22,002 nt of DNA from a virus, in IMG/VR virus record IMGVR_UViG_3300043773_002234, positions 1 through 22,002 of that record. One strand, written 5' to 3'. Position numbers and translations under genes: made by a program. The number at the start of each line of letters is the position of its first letter. Position 1 is the stretch's first letter. The notes under the pieces were generated by a model. The model did not search any database. It saw only the letters and a program-made list of their open reading frames with translations, and was not told where the DNA came from. Shown here piece by piece: positions 6,242 through 13,504 of this stretch.

Positions 6242-7792
6242 ATGTCAAAGCCTTACGTTCCACCACCGCCGACAGTCAATCAAGTAGCCCACGAGAACAA
6301 AGCACTGATGACTCTGGTGTTCAATTCGTATCTGTCAGGAAGAGCGGCTCTAGCCAAAGAACTAGACCCTTCACGCTCGCGAGCAATCACGATTGATGCC
6401 GAATGCAAATACCCTGAGACTCTGAACATCAACGACTTCCGCTACATGTGGCTTCGAAACGGAGTCGCTCAACGGGTGGTCTCTTCCTACTCGGAGGAGT
6501 GCTGGACGACAGACCCTGAAGTCTATGAGAAGGAAGGACCAGACGAAACGCCTTGGGACGAAGCCCTTGACGAGCTTGACGACGAGTTTCAGCTGTGGTC
6601 TACATTGGAGGAACTAGACGTCTACTCTGGAATCGGCTGTTTCGGTATCATGCTGATCGGCATCGACGATGGTAAGGAATTGAGTGATCCCATCGAAGGA
6701 CTGGAAAGCGAAGGAAAGACCCTGAAACCAGTGGGCAGTCATAACCTGCTCTACCTCAAAGTCTTTTCGGAGATGCATGTCCAGGTCTCCACTTGGGAAC
6801 AGGACAAGACCAACCCGCGCTATGGCCGACCCATTCTCTACTCGGTGACCTTGAATCCGTTTCCTCAGACTTCGCAGAACAGTCAAGACAATCAGCAGAC
6901 TGGTCAACAGGTCCAAGTCCATTGGACCCGAGTGATTCACTTGGCGGCTGAACATAACCAATCCCGAATGCACTCTGTCTACAACCACCTGCTCGATCTC
7001 AAAAAGGTAGGGGGCGGATCGGCTGAGATGTTTTGGCGCGGAGCGTTTCCAGGGATGAGCTTTGAAGTTGACCCAGACTTCATTGCGGCTGGTGCCACGA
7101 TAGACCCTGAGAAGATGAGGGAAGAGTTCACCAAGTACTCCGAAGGGCTGCAACGCTATCTGGCTTTGACTGGAGTGACCGCCAAGACCCTGTCCCCTCA
7201 AGTCGTCGACCCAGCCCCGCACGTAGACTCAATTCTGCGCTTGATCTCGATCGCAAAGAAGATCCCAAAACAGATCCTTGAAGGAAGCGAGTCGGCGGTC
7301 TTGGCATCGGCGCAGTACGCCAAGGCTTTCAACAAGCGGCTGAACCGAAGGAGGAAGCAGTATTGCACTCCACACCTAATTCGGGCCACCATCGACCGCT
7401 TTATCGTTCTTGGCATCCTACCCTTTGTCGAAAGTTACCATGTCGAGTGGGACGACCTGAACTCCTCGACTGAAAAGGAAAAGGCCGACCTGTCTGAGAT
7501 CATCACCAACACCCTGGCTAAGTATATTCAGGGTGGAGTCGAAGGGCTTGTAGACCCTCGCATGTATCTTGTCGAAGTGATGGGATGGGAGGAAGAGGTG
7601 GTAGACAAAATCCTTCAATCCATGCAGAACGATATCAACAACCTCATCGGGGACGATCCAGAGGACCAGTTACTGGATGCCAACGGAAACCCCATAGCTT
7701 CCACCACGACCCCTGCTCCAAACATCCAGCCTGGAACCACTTCGCCTCCAATGATTCGATCCACTAGCACTCCATCTCCATCAAACGAGTAA
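6242..7792 (+). CDS. Portal protein (DUF1073-like)
   Basis: A 516-residue protein in the expected portal position after TerL. The N-terminal half carries LNINDFRYMWLRNGVAQRVVSSYSEECW (61-88), the segment typical of DUF1073-type portal proteins. An acidic stretch and a stem/wing-like helix (SVYNHLLDLKKVGGGSAEMFWRGAFPGMSFEVDPDF) follow. The portal is the dodecameric ring at one capsid vertex through which DNA enters and leaves. The C-terminal 30 residues are Thr/Pro/Ser-rich (PIASTTTPAPNIQPGTTSPP), resembling the linkers in the MuF protein downstream. The Shine-Dalgarno site is weak (AGAAAG), unlike most genes here. A 64-nt gap separates it from TerL and contains nothing recognisable. Confidence 0.85.
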   Translation: MSKPYVPPPPTVNQVAHENKALMTLVFNSYLSGRAALAKELDPSRSRAITIDAECKYPETLNINDFRYMWLRNGVAQRVVSSYSEECWTTDPEVYEKEGPDETPWDEALDELDDEFQLWSTLEELDVYSGIGCFGIMLIGIDDGKELSDPIEGLESEGKTLKPVGSHNLLYLKVFSEMHVQVSTWEQDKTNPRYGRPILYSVTLNPFPQTSQNSQDNQQTGQQVQVHWTRVIHLAAEHNQSRMHSVYNHLLDLKKVGGGSAEMFWRGAFPGMSFEVDPDFIAAGATIDPEKMREEFTKYSEGLQRYLALTGVTAKTLSPQVVDPAPHVDSILRLISIAKKIPKQILEGSESAVLASAQYAKAFNKRLNRRRKQYCTPHLIRATIDRFIVLGILPFVESYHVEWDDLNSSTEKEKADLSEIITNTLAKYIQGGVEGLVDPRMYLVEVMGWEEEVVDKILQSMQNDINNLIGDDPEDQLLDANGNPIASTTTPAPNIQPGTTSPPMIRSTSTPSPSNE

Positions 7793-7796
7793 ACCA

Positions 7797-8030
7797 ATGA
7801 CCAAACGACGATACGAGAAACAGGCTGATTCGACCAACGACCAACCGGGGATAGTAGTCCTTTGGGACTCTGACTTATGCGTTCATTGTGGTGCCTGTCA
7901 CCAAGGGCTTCCACAAGTGTTCAAGCCAGACGCTCGGCCTTGGGTCCAACTCGACGGAGCGCCGGCAACCGATATTATCCAGCAGGTAAAACAGTGCCCG
8001 AGTCAAGCCCTATCCCTTGAGGAAAAATAG
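7797..8030 (+). CDS. Mono-cluster ferredoxin (Fer4_19-like)
   Basis: A 77-residue protein with a divergent 4Fe-4S mono-cluster domain. The cluster ligands are C28, C31, C34 (DLCVHCGACHQGLPQVF) and C67 (QVKQCPSQAL). The surrounding pattern, 'C..CG.C..GLP.VF....RPW' followed by 'I...V..CPS.AL', matches the Fer4_19 family closely. These small proteins carry electrons to oxygenases and other redox enzymes. The first 20 residues are a basic, probably disordered extension. It begins 4 nt after the portal stop and is co-transcribed with the membrane hydroxylase-like gene at 8573, which would need an electron donor. A ferredoxin between portal and MuF genes is not part of a normal head module. Partnership with the hydroxylase is inference. 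Confidence 0.85.
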   Translation: MTKRRYEKQADSTNDQPGIVVLWDSDLCVHCGACHQGLPQVFKPDARPWVQLDGAPATDIIQQVKQCPSQALSLEEK

Positions 8031-8031
8031 A

Positions 8032-8292
8032 ATGCATGTCCCAGACCCAAACACGATCAAAGTGAATGTTTTTGAACACCCTTCACTCGCTCTAGTCCAC
8101 AGTCGAGACGATGTTGATGCAAGAAGGCTCGTTTTCAACCGCATCGATATCGTAAAAAGAGCGACAGAAGGTGGCAAATGTGCTGTGGTTCTAGTTATGA
8201 ACGCAGAGGATGGTTCTAAGTATGTTGCCGTGATGGCCGGCAGCACTTTGAACGAAGTCAATGAAATTGTTCAAAGCATCGACGGTCCATAA
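8032..8292 (+). CDS. Hypothetical protein, 86 aa
   Basis: An 86-residue protein (MHVPDPNTIKVNVF...). A TTG at 8017 opens the frame earlier, but ATG 8032 is preferred because GAGGA at 8019-8023 lies 8 nt before it. Two predicted strands (IKVNVFEH; CAVVLVMNAEDGSKYVAVMAG) surround a helical section with RRLVFNRIDIVKRA. There is no Cys-based metal site and no membrane segment. It lies 1 nt after the ferredoxin stop and is likely coupled to it. I do not recognise the family. It could be a head-associated protein or part of the redox cassette. Confidence 0.7.
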   Translation: MHVPDPNTIKVNVFEHPSLALVHSRDDVDARRLVFNRIDIVKRATEGGKCAVVLVMNAEDGSKYVAVMAGSTLNEVNEIVQSIDGP

Positions 8293-8330
8293 CGCGATCA
8301 CCGCCACCCCTAATTCTTGGAGAACAGTCA

Positions 8331-8576
8331 ATGACCTACCAATCATCCTGGAACAGAGACCAAGACGGAAACATCCGCATCCAAAACGTCCAGCTTTTGT
8401 CTGGACAAATCCTCGCACCAGACCCCACCGTCGAAACATGGGAATGGAACCCGACTTGGAGGTTTATCAAGCGGCTAAATCTAAATGGAGACACTGTTGG
8501 AGTAGTATCCTGCGGAGTCATCGCTAGTTATTATTTCCACGAACCTATCCCATCCTCCCAATACATGGACTGGTGA
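8331..8576 (+). CDS. Hypothetical protein, 81 aa
   Basis: An 81-residue protein (MTYQSSWNRDQDGN...) rich in Trp and polar residues. GGAG at 8319-8322 lies 8 nt before the ATG, supporting this frame over an overlapping 88-codon frame on the same strand that lacks such a site. Its stop overlaps the GTG start of the membrane hydroxylase-like gene (GTGA), so the two may be translationally coupled. No motif, signal peptide or membrane segment is recognised (the VGVVSCGVIASYYF stretch is short for a membrane span). Function unknown. Confidence 0.65.
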   Translation: MTYQSSWNRDQDGNIRIQNVQLLSGQILAPDPTVETWEWNPTWRFIKRLNLNGDTVGVVSCGVIASYYFHEPIPSSQYMDW

Positions 8577-9118
8577 CTGTCATGAGCACAAAGACATTGA
8601 TCCTGAGTTTTTTGAAAAGCCGCGGAGGCTTGATAGTATTGTCGGCCTTAGTGGCCATTCTGACCAGGACTCAACTGTGGGTCTTTGGGTCCAGGGACTT
8701 GATAATCGCCGCGAGCATCATCGCAGCTTGGCCGCTGCTGGAATACTCCGCCCACAGATGGTTCTTGCACGAATGGACTTGGACTCCTTTTCGTAAGTCG
8801 CATGACCGTCATCATGAACATCCAAGCACCGATACTGGGTTGCCGGAACCATGGGTGATAGCGGTCTACTTCCTGAACTCGGTGATCTTCGCGTTCACTC
8901 TGCCTGGACTCTACACAGCTCATTGCTCCGTGCTCGCGATGCTTTCGATATACGAGTTCATCCACTTTTCATGCCATTGCAACTACACCCCTAAGACTTG
9001 GTGGGGATGGTCTGTCAGGATCAATCACCTGACACATCACAATCTGGATCGGCCAAGCAGATATGCTATGTCGCTTCCAATCGTTCGAGTTCGAGACAAC
9101 AAGCCGCAAGGACAATAG
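8573..9118 (+). CDS. Membrane fatty acid hydroxylase/sterol desaturase-like di-iron protein
   Basis: A 181-residue integral membrane protein with the complete histidine set of the fatty acid hydroxylase/sterol desaturase superfamily. The boxes are HRWFLH (61-66, HX4H), HDRHH (77-81, HX2HH), HFSCH (131-135, HX3H) and HLTHH (152-156, HX2HH). Hydrophobic spans at about 17-37, 43-58, 95-113 and 117-133 alternate with the boxes as expected for a cytoplasmic di-iron site between membrane helices. Members hydroxylate or desaturate lipids, sterols or carotenoids using O2 and an electron donor. The substrate is not readable here. The start is GTG 8573, or ATG 8582 three codons later; neither has a strong Shine-Dalgarno site. 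The ferredoxin encoded three genes upstream is a plausible electron donor. Confidence 0.85.
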   Translation: MTVMSTKTLILSFLKSRGGLIVLSALVAILTRTQLWVFGSRDLIIAASIIAAWPLLEYSAHRWFLHEWTWTPFRKSHDRHHEHPSTDTGLPEPWVIAVYFLNSVIFAFTLPGLYTAHCSVLAMLSIYEFIHFSCHCNYTPKTWWGWSVRINHLTHHNLDRPSRYAMSLPIVRVRDNKPQGQ

Positions 9119-9127
9119 GCACTTTCT

Positions 9128-11941
9128 ATGGCTAAACTCTCCCCAGCGAGAATAGACCCCACTCGCTTGTTCAGCCTAAGGCGCCGATTCGTAGGGGAGA
9201 TGAGTAGGCGCTTCGATGCCCTCGCTTCGGCCATTCGGGTACTCATCATTGGGGAGAACGTATTCGGGCTCACGGACGAGCCTGCTTTTAATCCGCTTTC
9301 GCTCAATACTAGATGGTCTTTCGATACGAACCCAGAAAAGGTCAAGAAGTTCCAGGCTTGGTTGAAAGAACAGGTGGATGCTGGTATTTTGATCTCTTCC
9401 AATCCTGACAAACCTTGGACCGGGGAGTTCGTCGAGTCAGCCTACAAGACAGCTGTCAATAGGACCTACTCTGAGACCCACAAAGACATGGGTTCTAAAC
9501 TCGGAATGACCGCCGACGAATTCGCTCAAGAAGCCTTCAGCAGCAACGCAGCAGTCGCTCAGATCAAACACCTATACGAGCGCTCCTACTCAGGACTGGT
9601 CAGTGTCACCAAGTCCATGGAACGAAGAGTTTCGGAAACACTGGCGCAAGGCTTCGCTGATGGGCTAGGAGCCAGGGAGATAGCTCGAACCCTCACTCGT
9701 GACGTAGGGATGGAGAAGCGCTCAGCTCTTCGGGTCGCTAGGACAGAGTTGACGTACGCCTACGCAGAAGGCCAACTAGATGGTTTTGAAGCTATCGGAG
9801 TGCAGGAGTTGGGAGTCTTGACCGAATGGCTCACCACAGGGGACGATAGGGTCTGTCCCACCTGCGCCGCATTGAACAAGTCGGTCTATACCATCGACGA
9901 AGCTAGGGGACTCATCCCTCGGCACCCCAATTGCCGATGCGCCTGGGTGCCCAATCTCGATCCGTCCGACAAGCAACTGAAGATGCTGGCCAAGACTAAA
10001 AAGCAACTAAGCAAATCGGTCGGCCTGGAACGCCCTAGGCTTTCGTTAGAAGAGGCTAGGGCGCGGTCCACATGGAAAGGCGCCGACCTGTCTCCAAGCG
10101 CTTCCAAAGGGCCGCAGACCCTATTCGCGCCGGCCCCTAGCCTGTTCAATGAGCAGCCCACCTCCATCATTCGGTGGATGCAGCAAGACGGATGGACCTT
10201 TGAAGAAATCCGCAGGGTCTTGGAGCAGCGTGGAGTCGAAGTGGCAGAGGGGACTATACGAACTCAGATAAGCAGAGCCAAGAAGGGACAGGAAGGCTCA
10301 AAGCTGACTATCGAACAGCAGAACATCCTTAGGGGGGAGAGGCTCAAGCCGATTGTCGTGGTCACGACTACGACCACCACGACAACCACTACCTCCCGAC
10401 CGACAACCACGATGGCTCCTTGGACGACTCCTATTCCGACGACCACTCCATCTTTGACCACGGTCGCTCCCACTACGACAATGATTCCTTGGACAACCCC
10501 AAGACCAACCACCACTTCTGCTCCAGTCATCGTCCTCAAGGTCACGACCACTCCCAACCCTGACCTGTCCATCATCCCAAAGTTTGACAACGTTTCCAAG
10601 ACAGGGTTAATTCGTCAATTAGCAAAAGAGGGATACAGTTTCAAAGAGGCGAAAGACTTTTTGATCAGTCAAGGGATTGAAGTGGCCGACGGGACTATCA
10701 AGAAACAGTTGGGGGATGGTAAGCGCGGAGTGGGAAATCCCGTACAGCTCACAGACCAGCAACTAGCGTACCTTCGTGTAAGGAAAGGACTTCCACCCAC
10801 CAACACTCTTCCGCCTTCTTTGACCACTAAGCCCCTAGCGACCACCACCGCTCCCCCTAAAGAGAAGGGTTCTAAAAAGACAAAGCCCCCTAAGCACATC
10901 ACCTTCACTGGAAAAGTTACCGGCCTCCACAAAAGCGTATGGGAAGTCTTGGATGGGAAGCCAATCAAAGATATAGAACAGGCTAGACAGATCGGAAGAT
11001 TAGTGGAGGGTGAGCTTAACAAGAGACTTCCACACCTTTCCAAACTCGCAGATCTTCGAAAACAAGTTCAAGACATAGAGGAGCAGCAGGTAAAGTGGAG
11101 TCATAAAGACGCCGACTTACGGGCTGAAGAGTTCAGACTAGGTAACATAGCTAGGCGACTAAGTGCTACTCAAGCTCAAAAAGATGCCCACAAAGAAGCT
11201 ATTGACGCCGTGGCTGCCCACGCAAAAACATTCCCAAAATCGCACCATCTTACAAAGCAGATAGAGGACATAAAGGCTGCCAAACCAAGTGATGGTCGAA
11301 AGGAGCGGTTGGAGATTATTAAAAGTTTGCGAGACTTTGGGGACTCTGGAGTTGGGTACGAAAATCGATTGCTCAAAGGGAAAGGCAAGGATGATGAAAA
11401 AGCTCATCTTGCTGTAGTAAAACAGCTAGAAAATCTACCAAAGGATTGGTTGGCGGACACCAAAGACTCGGGTCACACATCCATTATAAAAACAGTGGAG
11501 CGTGGGTACTTCAACAGCACCACCATTGGTCTTTCAGGAAGATTCAGTTCTAAGGACGCTAAAGACGTAGACCGTATTAACGCGGTTGCTTTGCATGAAC
11601 TAACTCATTCGATGGAGTTGGGTTCTCGTGCGACGAATTCGGGAGATCGCAGGACGCGTATCTCTTTAGGACTGCTTCAAAGTGATTTCAAGAGAGAGCG
11701 GGCTAAGAGTTCCAAGGACCCAAAGGATGGTATGCTAACGGCTATCTACTATGGTAGGGACGAGATGGGCTACAAGGATAACTTTGTTGAGCATTACTCA
11801 GGAAAAGATTATGGTGACAGCACCCATCACGAGATCCTCACTATGGGAGTAGAGTCGGTGTTCCATGAAAGGCATAAGAACGTCACTGAGGATGACGAAG
11901 ACTATCGGCATTTTATTGTTGGACTACTGGTGGGTTACTAG
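9128..11941 (+). CDS. MuF minor head protein fused to HTH-like repeats and a C-terminal HExxH domain
   Basis: A 937-residue multidomain protein. Residues 165-275 are a MuF/SPP1 gp7-type head morphogenesis domain (ALRVARTELTYAYAEGQLDGF, EWLTTGDDRVCPTC, PRHPNCRC; C243, C246, H266, C269, C271 may bind zinc). Two related modules at about 344-403 and 493-552 share the pattern 'GWTFEEIRRVLEQRGVEVAEGTI' and look like helix-turn-helix units. They are joined by Thr/Pro-rich linkers (412-465, 556-578). Residues 590-760 are helical and partly coiled coil. The C-terminal domain has HELTH (823-827), a zinc metallopeptidase motif, and a later Glu in HHEILTMGVESVF (E902 or E909) as possible third ligand. 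MuF proteins carrying C-terminal effector domains are known phage polymorphic toxins. The effector substrate is unknown; a capsid-associated peptidase is the alternative. Confidence 0.85.
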   Translation: MAKLSPARIDPTRLFSLRRRFVGEMSRRFDALASAIRVLIIGENVFGLTDEPAFNPLSLNTRWSFDTNPEKVKKFQAWLKEQVDAGILISSNPDKPWTGEFVESAYKTAVNRTYSETHKDMGSKLGMTADEFAQEAFSSNAAVAQIKHLYERSYSGLVSVTKSMERRVSETLAQGFADGLGAREIARTLTRDVGMEKRSALRVARTELTYAYAEGQLDGFEAIGVQELGVLTEWLTTGDDRVCPTCAALNKSVYTIDEARGLIPRHPNCRCAWVPNLDPSDKQLKMLAKTKKQLSKSVGLERPRLSLEEARARSTWKGADLSPSASKGPQTLFAPAPSLFNEQPTSIIRWMQQDGWTFEEIRRVLEQRGVEVAEGTIRTQISRAKKGQEGSKLTIEQQNILRGERLKPIVVVTTTTTTTTTTSRPTTTMAPWTTPIPTTTPSLTTVAPTTTMIPWTTPRPTTTSAPVIVLKVTTTPNPDLSIIPKFDNVSKTGLIRQLAKEGYSFKEAKDFLISQGIEVADGTIKKQLGDGKRGVGNPVQLTDQQLAYLRVRKGLPPTNTLPPSLTTKPLATTTAPPKEKGSKKTKPPKHITFTGKVTGLHKSVWEVLDGKPIKDIEQARQIGRLVEGELNKRLPHLSKLADLRKQVQDIEEQQVKWSHKDADLRAEEFRLGNIARRLSATQAQKDAHKEAIDAVAAHAKTFPKSHHLTKQIEDIKAAKPSDGRKERLEIIKSLRDFGDSGVGYENRLLKGKGKDDEKAHLAVVKQLENLPKDWLADTKDSGHTSIIKTVERGYFNSTTIGLSGRFSSKDAKDVDRINAVALHELTHSMELGSRATNSGDRRTRISLGLLQSDFKRERAKSSKDPKDGMLTAIYYGRDEMGYKDNFVEHYSGKDYGDSTHHEILTMGVESVFHERHKNVTEDDEDYRHFIVGLLVGY

Positions 11942-11956
11942 CTCAAGGAGATTAGA

Positions 11957-12439
11957 ATGCGAGCGCGATTGATGTGGGTAGTTGGGGTGCTTTTAGCAGT
12001 CCTACTGTTTTTGTTCCTTTTCATTCGAACAGGACCACAGGCCGAATCCATCAAACCCGACATGGAAGTCGCTGAAGAAGTGCACGACATCCCATTCGGA
12101 GCCGACCGGAGTTCTAAGTGGCCGGCAGTCCGCAATCACTTCGTCAAGCTTCATCCAGTATGCGAGGCTTGTGGGTCGACCGAGTCCTTGAACGTCCACC
12201 ATGTCATCCCCTTTCATGAACGGCCGGATCTCGAACTCGCTATGGGAAACCTCATCACCCTATGCCGCGACCATCACTTCACCCTAGGGCATTTCAGGAA
12301 CTGGTCCAAGTCGAATCCCAATGTCCGCAGGGACGCTGCTAAGCTCAGGAAGACCCTACCAAAGAAGGACCAAGAAAAAGAAGGCTCGTGGTGGTTCTCT
12401 GGAGCCCTGCAATGGTCGGGTTTCGCATCAGCTATTTGA
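11957..12439 (+). CDS. Membrane-anchored HNH endonuclease
   Basis: A 160-residue protein. Residues 6-24 form one hydrophobic segment (WVVGVLLAVLLFLFLFI), a signal anchor or uncleaved signal peptide. The HNH domain spans about 54-115: CEAC (C69, C72) and CRDHH (C103, H106, H107) would hold the structural zinc, while H81/H82, N98 and H107 provide the HNH catalytic set (VHHVIPFHERPDLELAMGNLITLC). AGGAG precedes the ATG at a suitable spacing. HNH nucleases next to terminases help phage packaging, but they are normally soluble. The membrane segment and the position after the MuF fusion protein suggest a different role, such as attacking DNA at the envelope. Family call secure, role uncertain. Confidence 0.85.
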   Translation: MRARLMWVVGVLLAVLLFLFLFIRTGPQAESIKPDMEVAEEVHDIPFGADRSSKWPAVRNHFVKLHPVCEACGSTESLNVHHVIPFHERPDLELAMGNLITLCRDHHFTLGHFRNWSKSNPNVRRDAAKLRKTLPKKDQEKEGSWWFSGALQWSGFASAI

Positions 12440-12441
12440 TC

Positions 12442-12813
12442 ATGCCGATACTATGGGGGAGCGGTTTGTCATCGCTCAATCAACGAAGCATGGTTCGTTC
12501 TAAGTTTAGGGGGCACTTCCCGATGATAGCCAAGATTAGCGTTTTCAACGAATCGGTCACTTTGAGGCTGGACACCACTTCCGGCTCATTATTCAGCAGC
12601 GATGTCGACGGGGTCCTAGCATCCAGCATTGTCGATAAGCTGAAGACCGAGCAACGATACTTCGGCATCTTCGGGACTGTTGAGTCTACAGGCACCGATA
12701 TTCTTTCAGACCCTTGGTCGTTTTTCCTATGGCTGAAGCGCCTTCAATTCGATCCGATATGGGTCAGCGCTCCGCCGAAAGTTCCTAAAGTTCCGAAAGG
12801 CGCAGTGATATGA
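12442..12813 (+). CDS. Hypothetical protein, start uncertain
   Basis: The frame is open from within the HNH gene, but the first start outside it is ATG 12442 (123 aa). A later ATG at 12523 (96 aa, MIAKISVFNESVTLRL) has an AGGGGG stretch 9 nt upstream and may be the true start. The core, SVFNESVTLRLDTTSGSLFSSDVDGVLASSIVDKL, looks like a beta-rich unit followed by a helix. The C-terminus ends in a short VPKVPK motif. The stop overlaps the next start (ATGA). I do not recognise the family and propose no function. Confidence 0.6.
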   Translation: MPILWGSGLSSLNQRSMVRSKFRGHFPMIAKISVFNESVTLRLDTTSGSLFSSDVDGVLASSIVDKLKTEQRYFGIFGTVESTGTDILSDPWSFFLWLKRLQFDPIWVSAPPKVPKVPKGAVI

Positions 12814-12968
12814 CTTGGTGGATGTGGTTTGGTTTGGGATTCGTGGCGGGTCCACTGATTGTCTTCCTGACTCTTCGTATTTTGGGATGGGTTGGAGATT
12901 GGTTTGTCAATGCTTTGGACTTAGACTCGGTGGATCAACGGGATGACGCCTTTTGGGACCACCCTTGA
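12810..12968 (+). CDS. Small membrane protein, 52 aa
   Basis: A short frame beginning at an ATGA overlap with the preceding stop. It encodes 52 residues: a Trp-rich N-terminus (MTWWMWFGLGFVAG), a single long hydrophobic span (about 5-30), then an acidic tail (ALDLDSVDQRDDAFWDHP). The overlap, the strong hydrophobicity and the acidic cytoplasm-like tail argue for a real gene rather than a chance frame. Possible roles are a holin-like or accessory membrane protein for the envelope-targeted neighbours; the sequence alone does not decide. Confidence 0.55.
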   Translation: MTWWMWFGLGFVAGPLIVFLTLRILGWVGDWFVNALDLDSVDQRDDAFWDHP

Positions 12969-13010
12969 AGGGTCTGAAGAATAGTCGACGGTGTTAAATA
13001 ACGTATTCCT

Positions 13011-13029
13011 GGATAGGATGGTCCTATCC
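13011..13029. other. Inverted repeat in the leader of the 124-aa gene
   Basis: An 8-bp stem GGATAGGA / TCCTATCC with a 3-nt loop lies 40 nt before ATG 13069. The T-rich GTTTGTTTG run starts 7 nt after the stem, so it is a poor terminator. It may be a leader hairpin or operator. The rest of 12969-13068 holds only that T-rich run and the AAGGAG ribosome binding site. Confidence 0.4.
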
Positions 13030-13068
13030 TAGATGGTTTGTTTGTTTGTTTTTTAAGGAGAAGCAAGT

Positions 13069-13443
13069 ATGTCTTGCGAAGTTAAGTTCGAAAAGGTTTT
13101 GCAGACTGGGTGTATCGTCTCGGTGACGAGTGACATCATCGCTGGTCGCATGTCGATGGAAGTGGCTCAAAAAGTGCTGTGGGTAGCGGGATGCGCTATC
13201 GCTTTGTTTGGTGATGACCCACCGGAACTTCTCCCAAGCTCGATCCTCGTTGCTTTGGACGGTCAAGAGCCTACTCTTGAACTGGTCGCTCAGAAATTGA
13301 ACGACTACTTCACGATGGAACAGACTCTTACCTTCGCCGCTCAGCAGGACCCGACGAAAGCCATCGACCCCGCGACCCTAATGATGCTGCTTCAATTTGG
13401 GAAGATGGCGTTGGAGTGGATTCAATCCCGCCGCAAGAAGTAG
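13069..13443 (+). CDS. Hypothetical protein, 124 aa
   Basis: A 124-residue protein with AAGGAG before its ATG, preceded by GTTTGTTTGTTTGTT. A mildly hydrophobic segment (VAQKVLWVAGCAIALFG, about 32-48) may be a membrane-associated or buried helix. The C-terminus is helical and basic (MMLLQFGKMALEWIQSRRKK). The layout, a possible single membrane segment with a basic tail, is compatible with a small holin or a scaffold-type protein, but nothing specific is recognisable. The leader resembles that of the lipoprotein gene downstream, so the two may be expressed together. Confidence 0.7.
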   Translation: MSCEVKFEKVLQTGCIVSVTSDIIAGRMSMEVAQKVLWVAGCAIALFGDDPPELLPSSILVALDGQEPTLELVAQKLNDYFTMEQTLTFAAQQDPTKAIDPATLMMLLQFGKMALEWIQSRRKK

Positions 13444-13504
13444 TCAACCCACAACCGGGTAGTTTCGTTTGTTTGTTCTAAGTCTATTTGACGGAGTATA
13501 AGTC

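Noticed and set aside
6614-7222. A 202-codon open frame antisense to the portal gene
   Set aside because: No recognisable motif or start signal and fully overlapped by the portal frame, which has family features.
8261-8527. An 88-codon plus-strand frame overlapping the 81-aa gene
   Set aside because: It overlaps the end of the preceding gene, has basic low-information sequence, and the competing frame has GGAG 8 nt before its start.
10360-10515. A CRISPR-like or satellite repeat in the ACC/ACG-rich stretch
   Set aside because: The repetition is in the coding frame and encodes a Thr/Pro linker in the MuF protein; there are no regular spacers.
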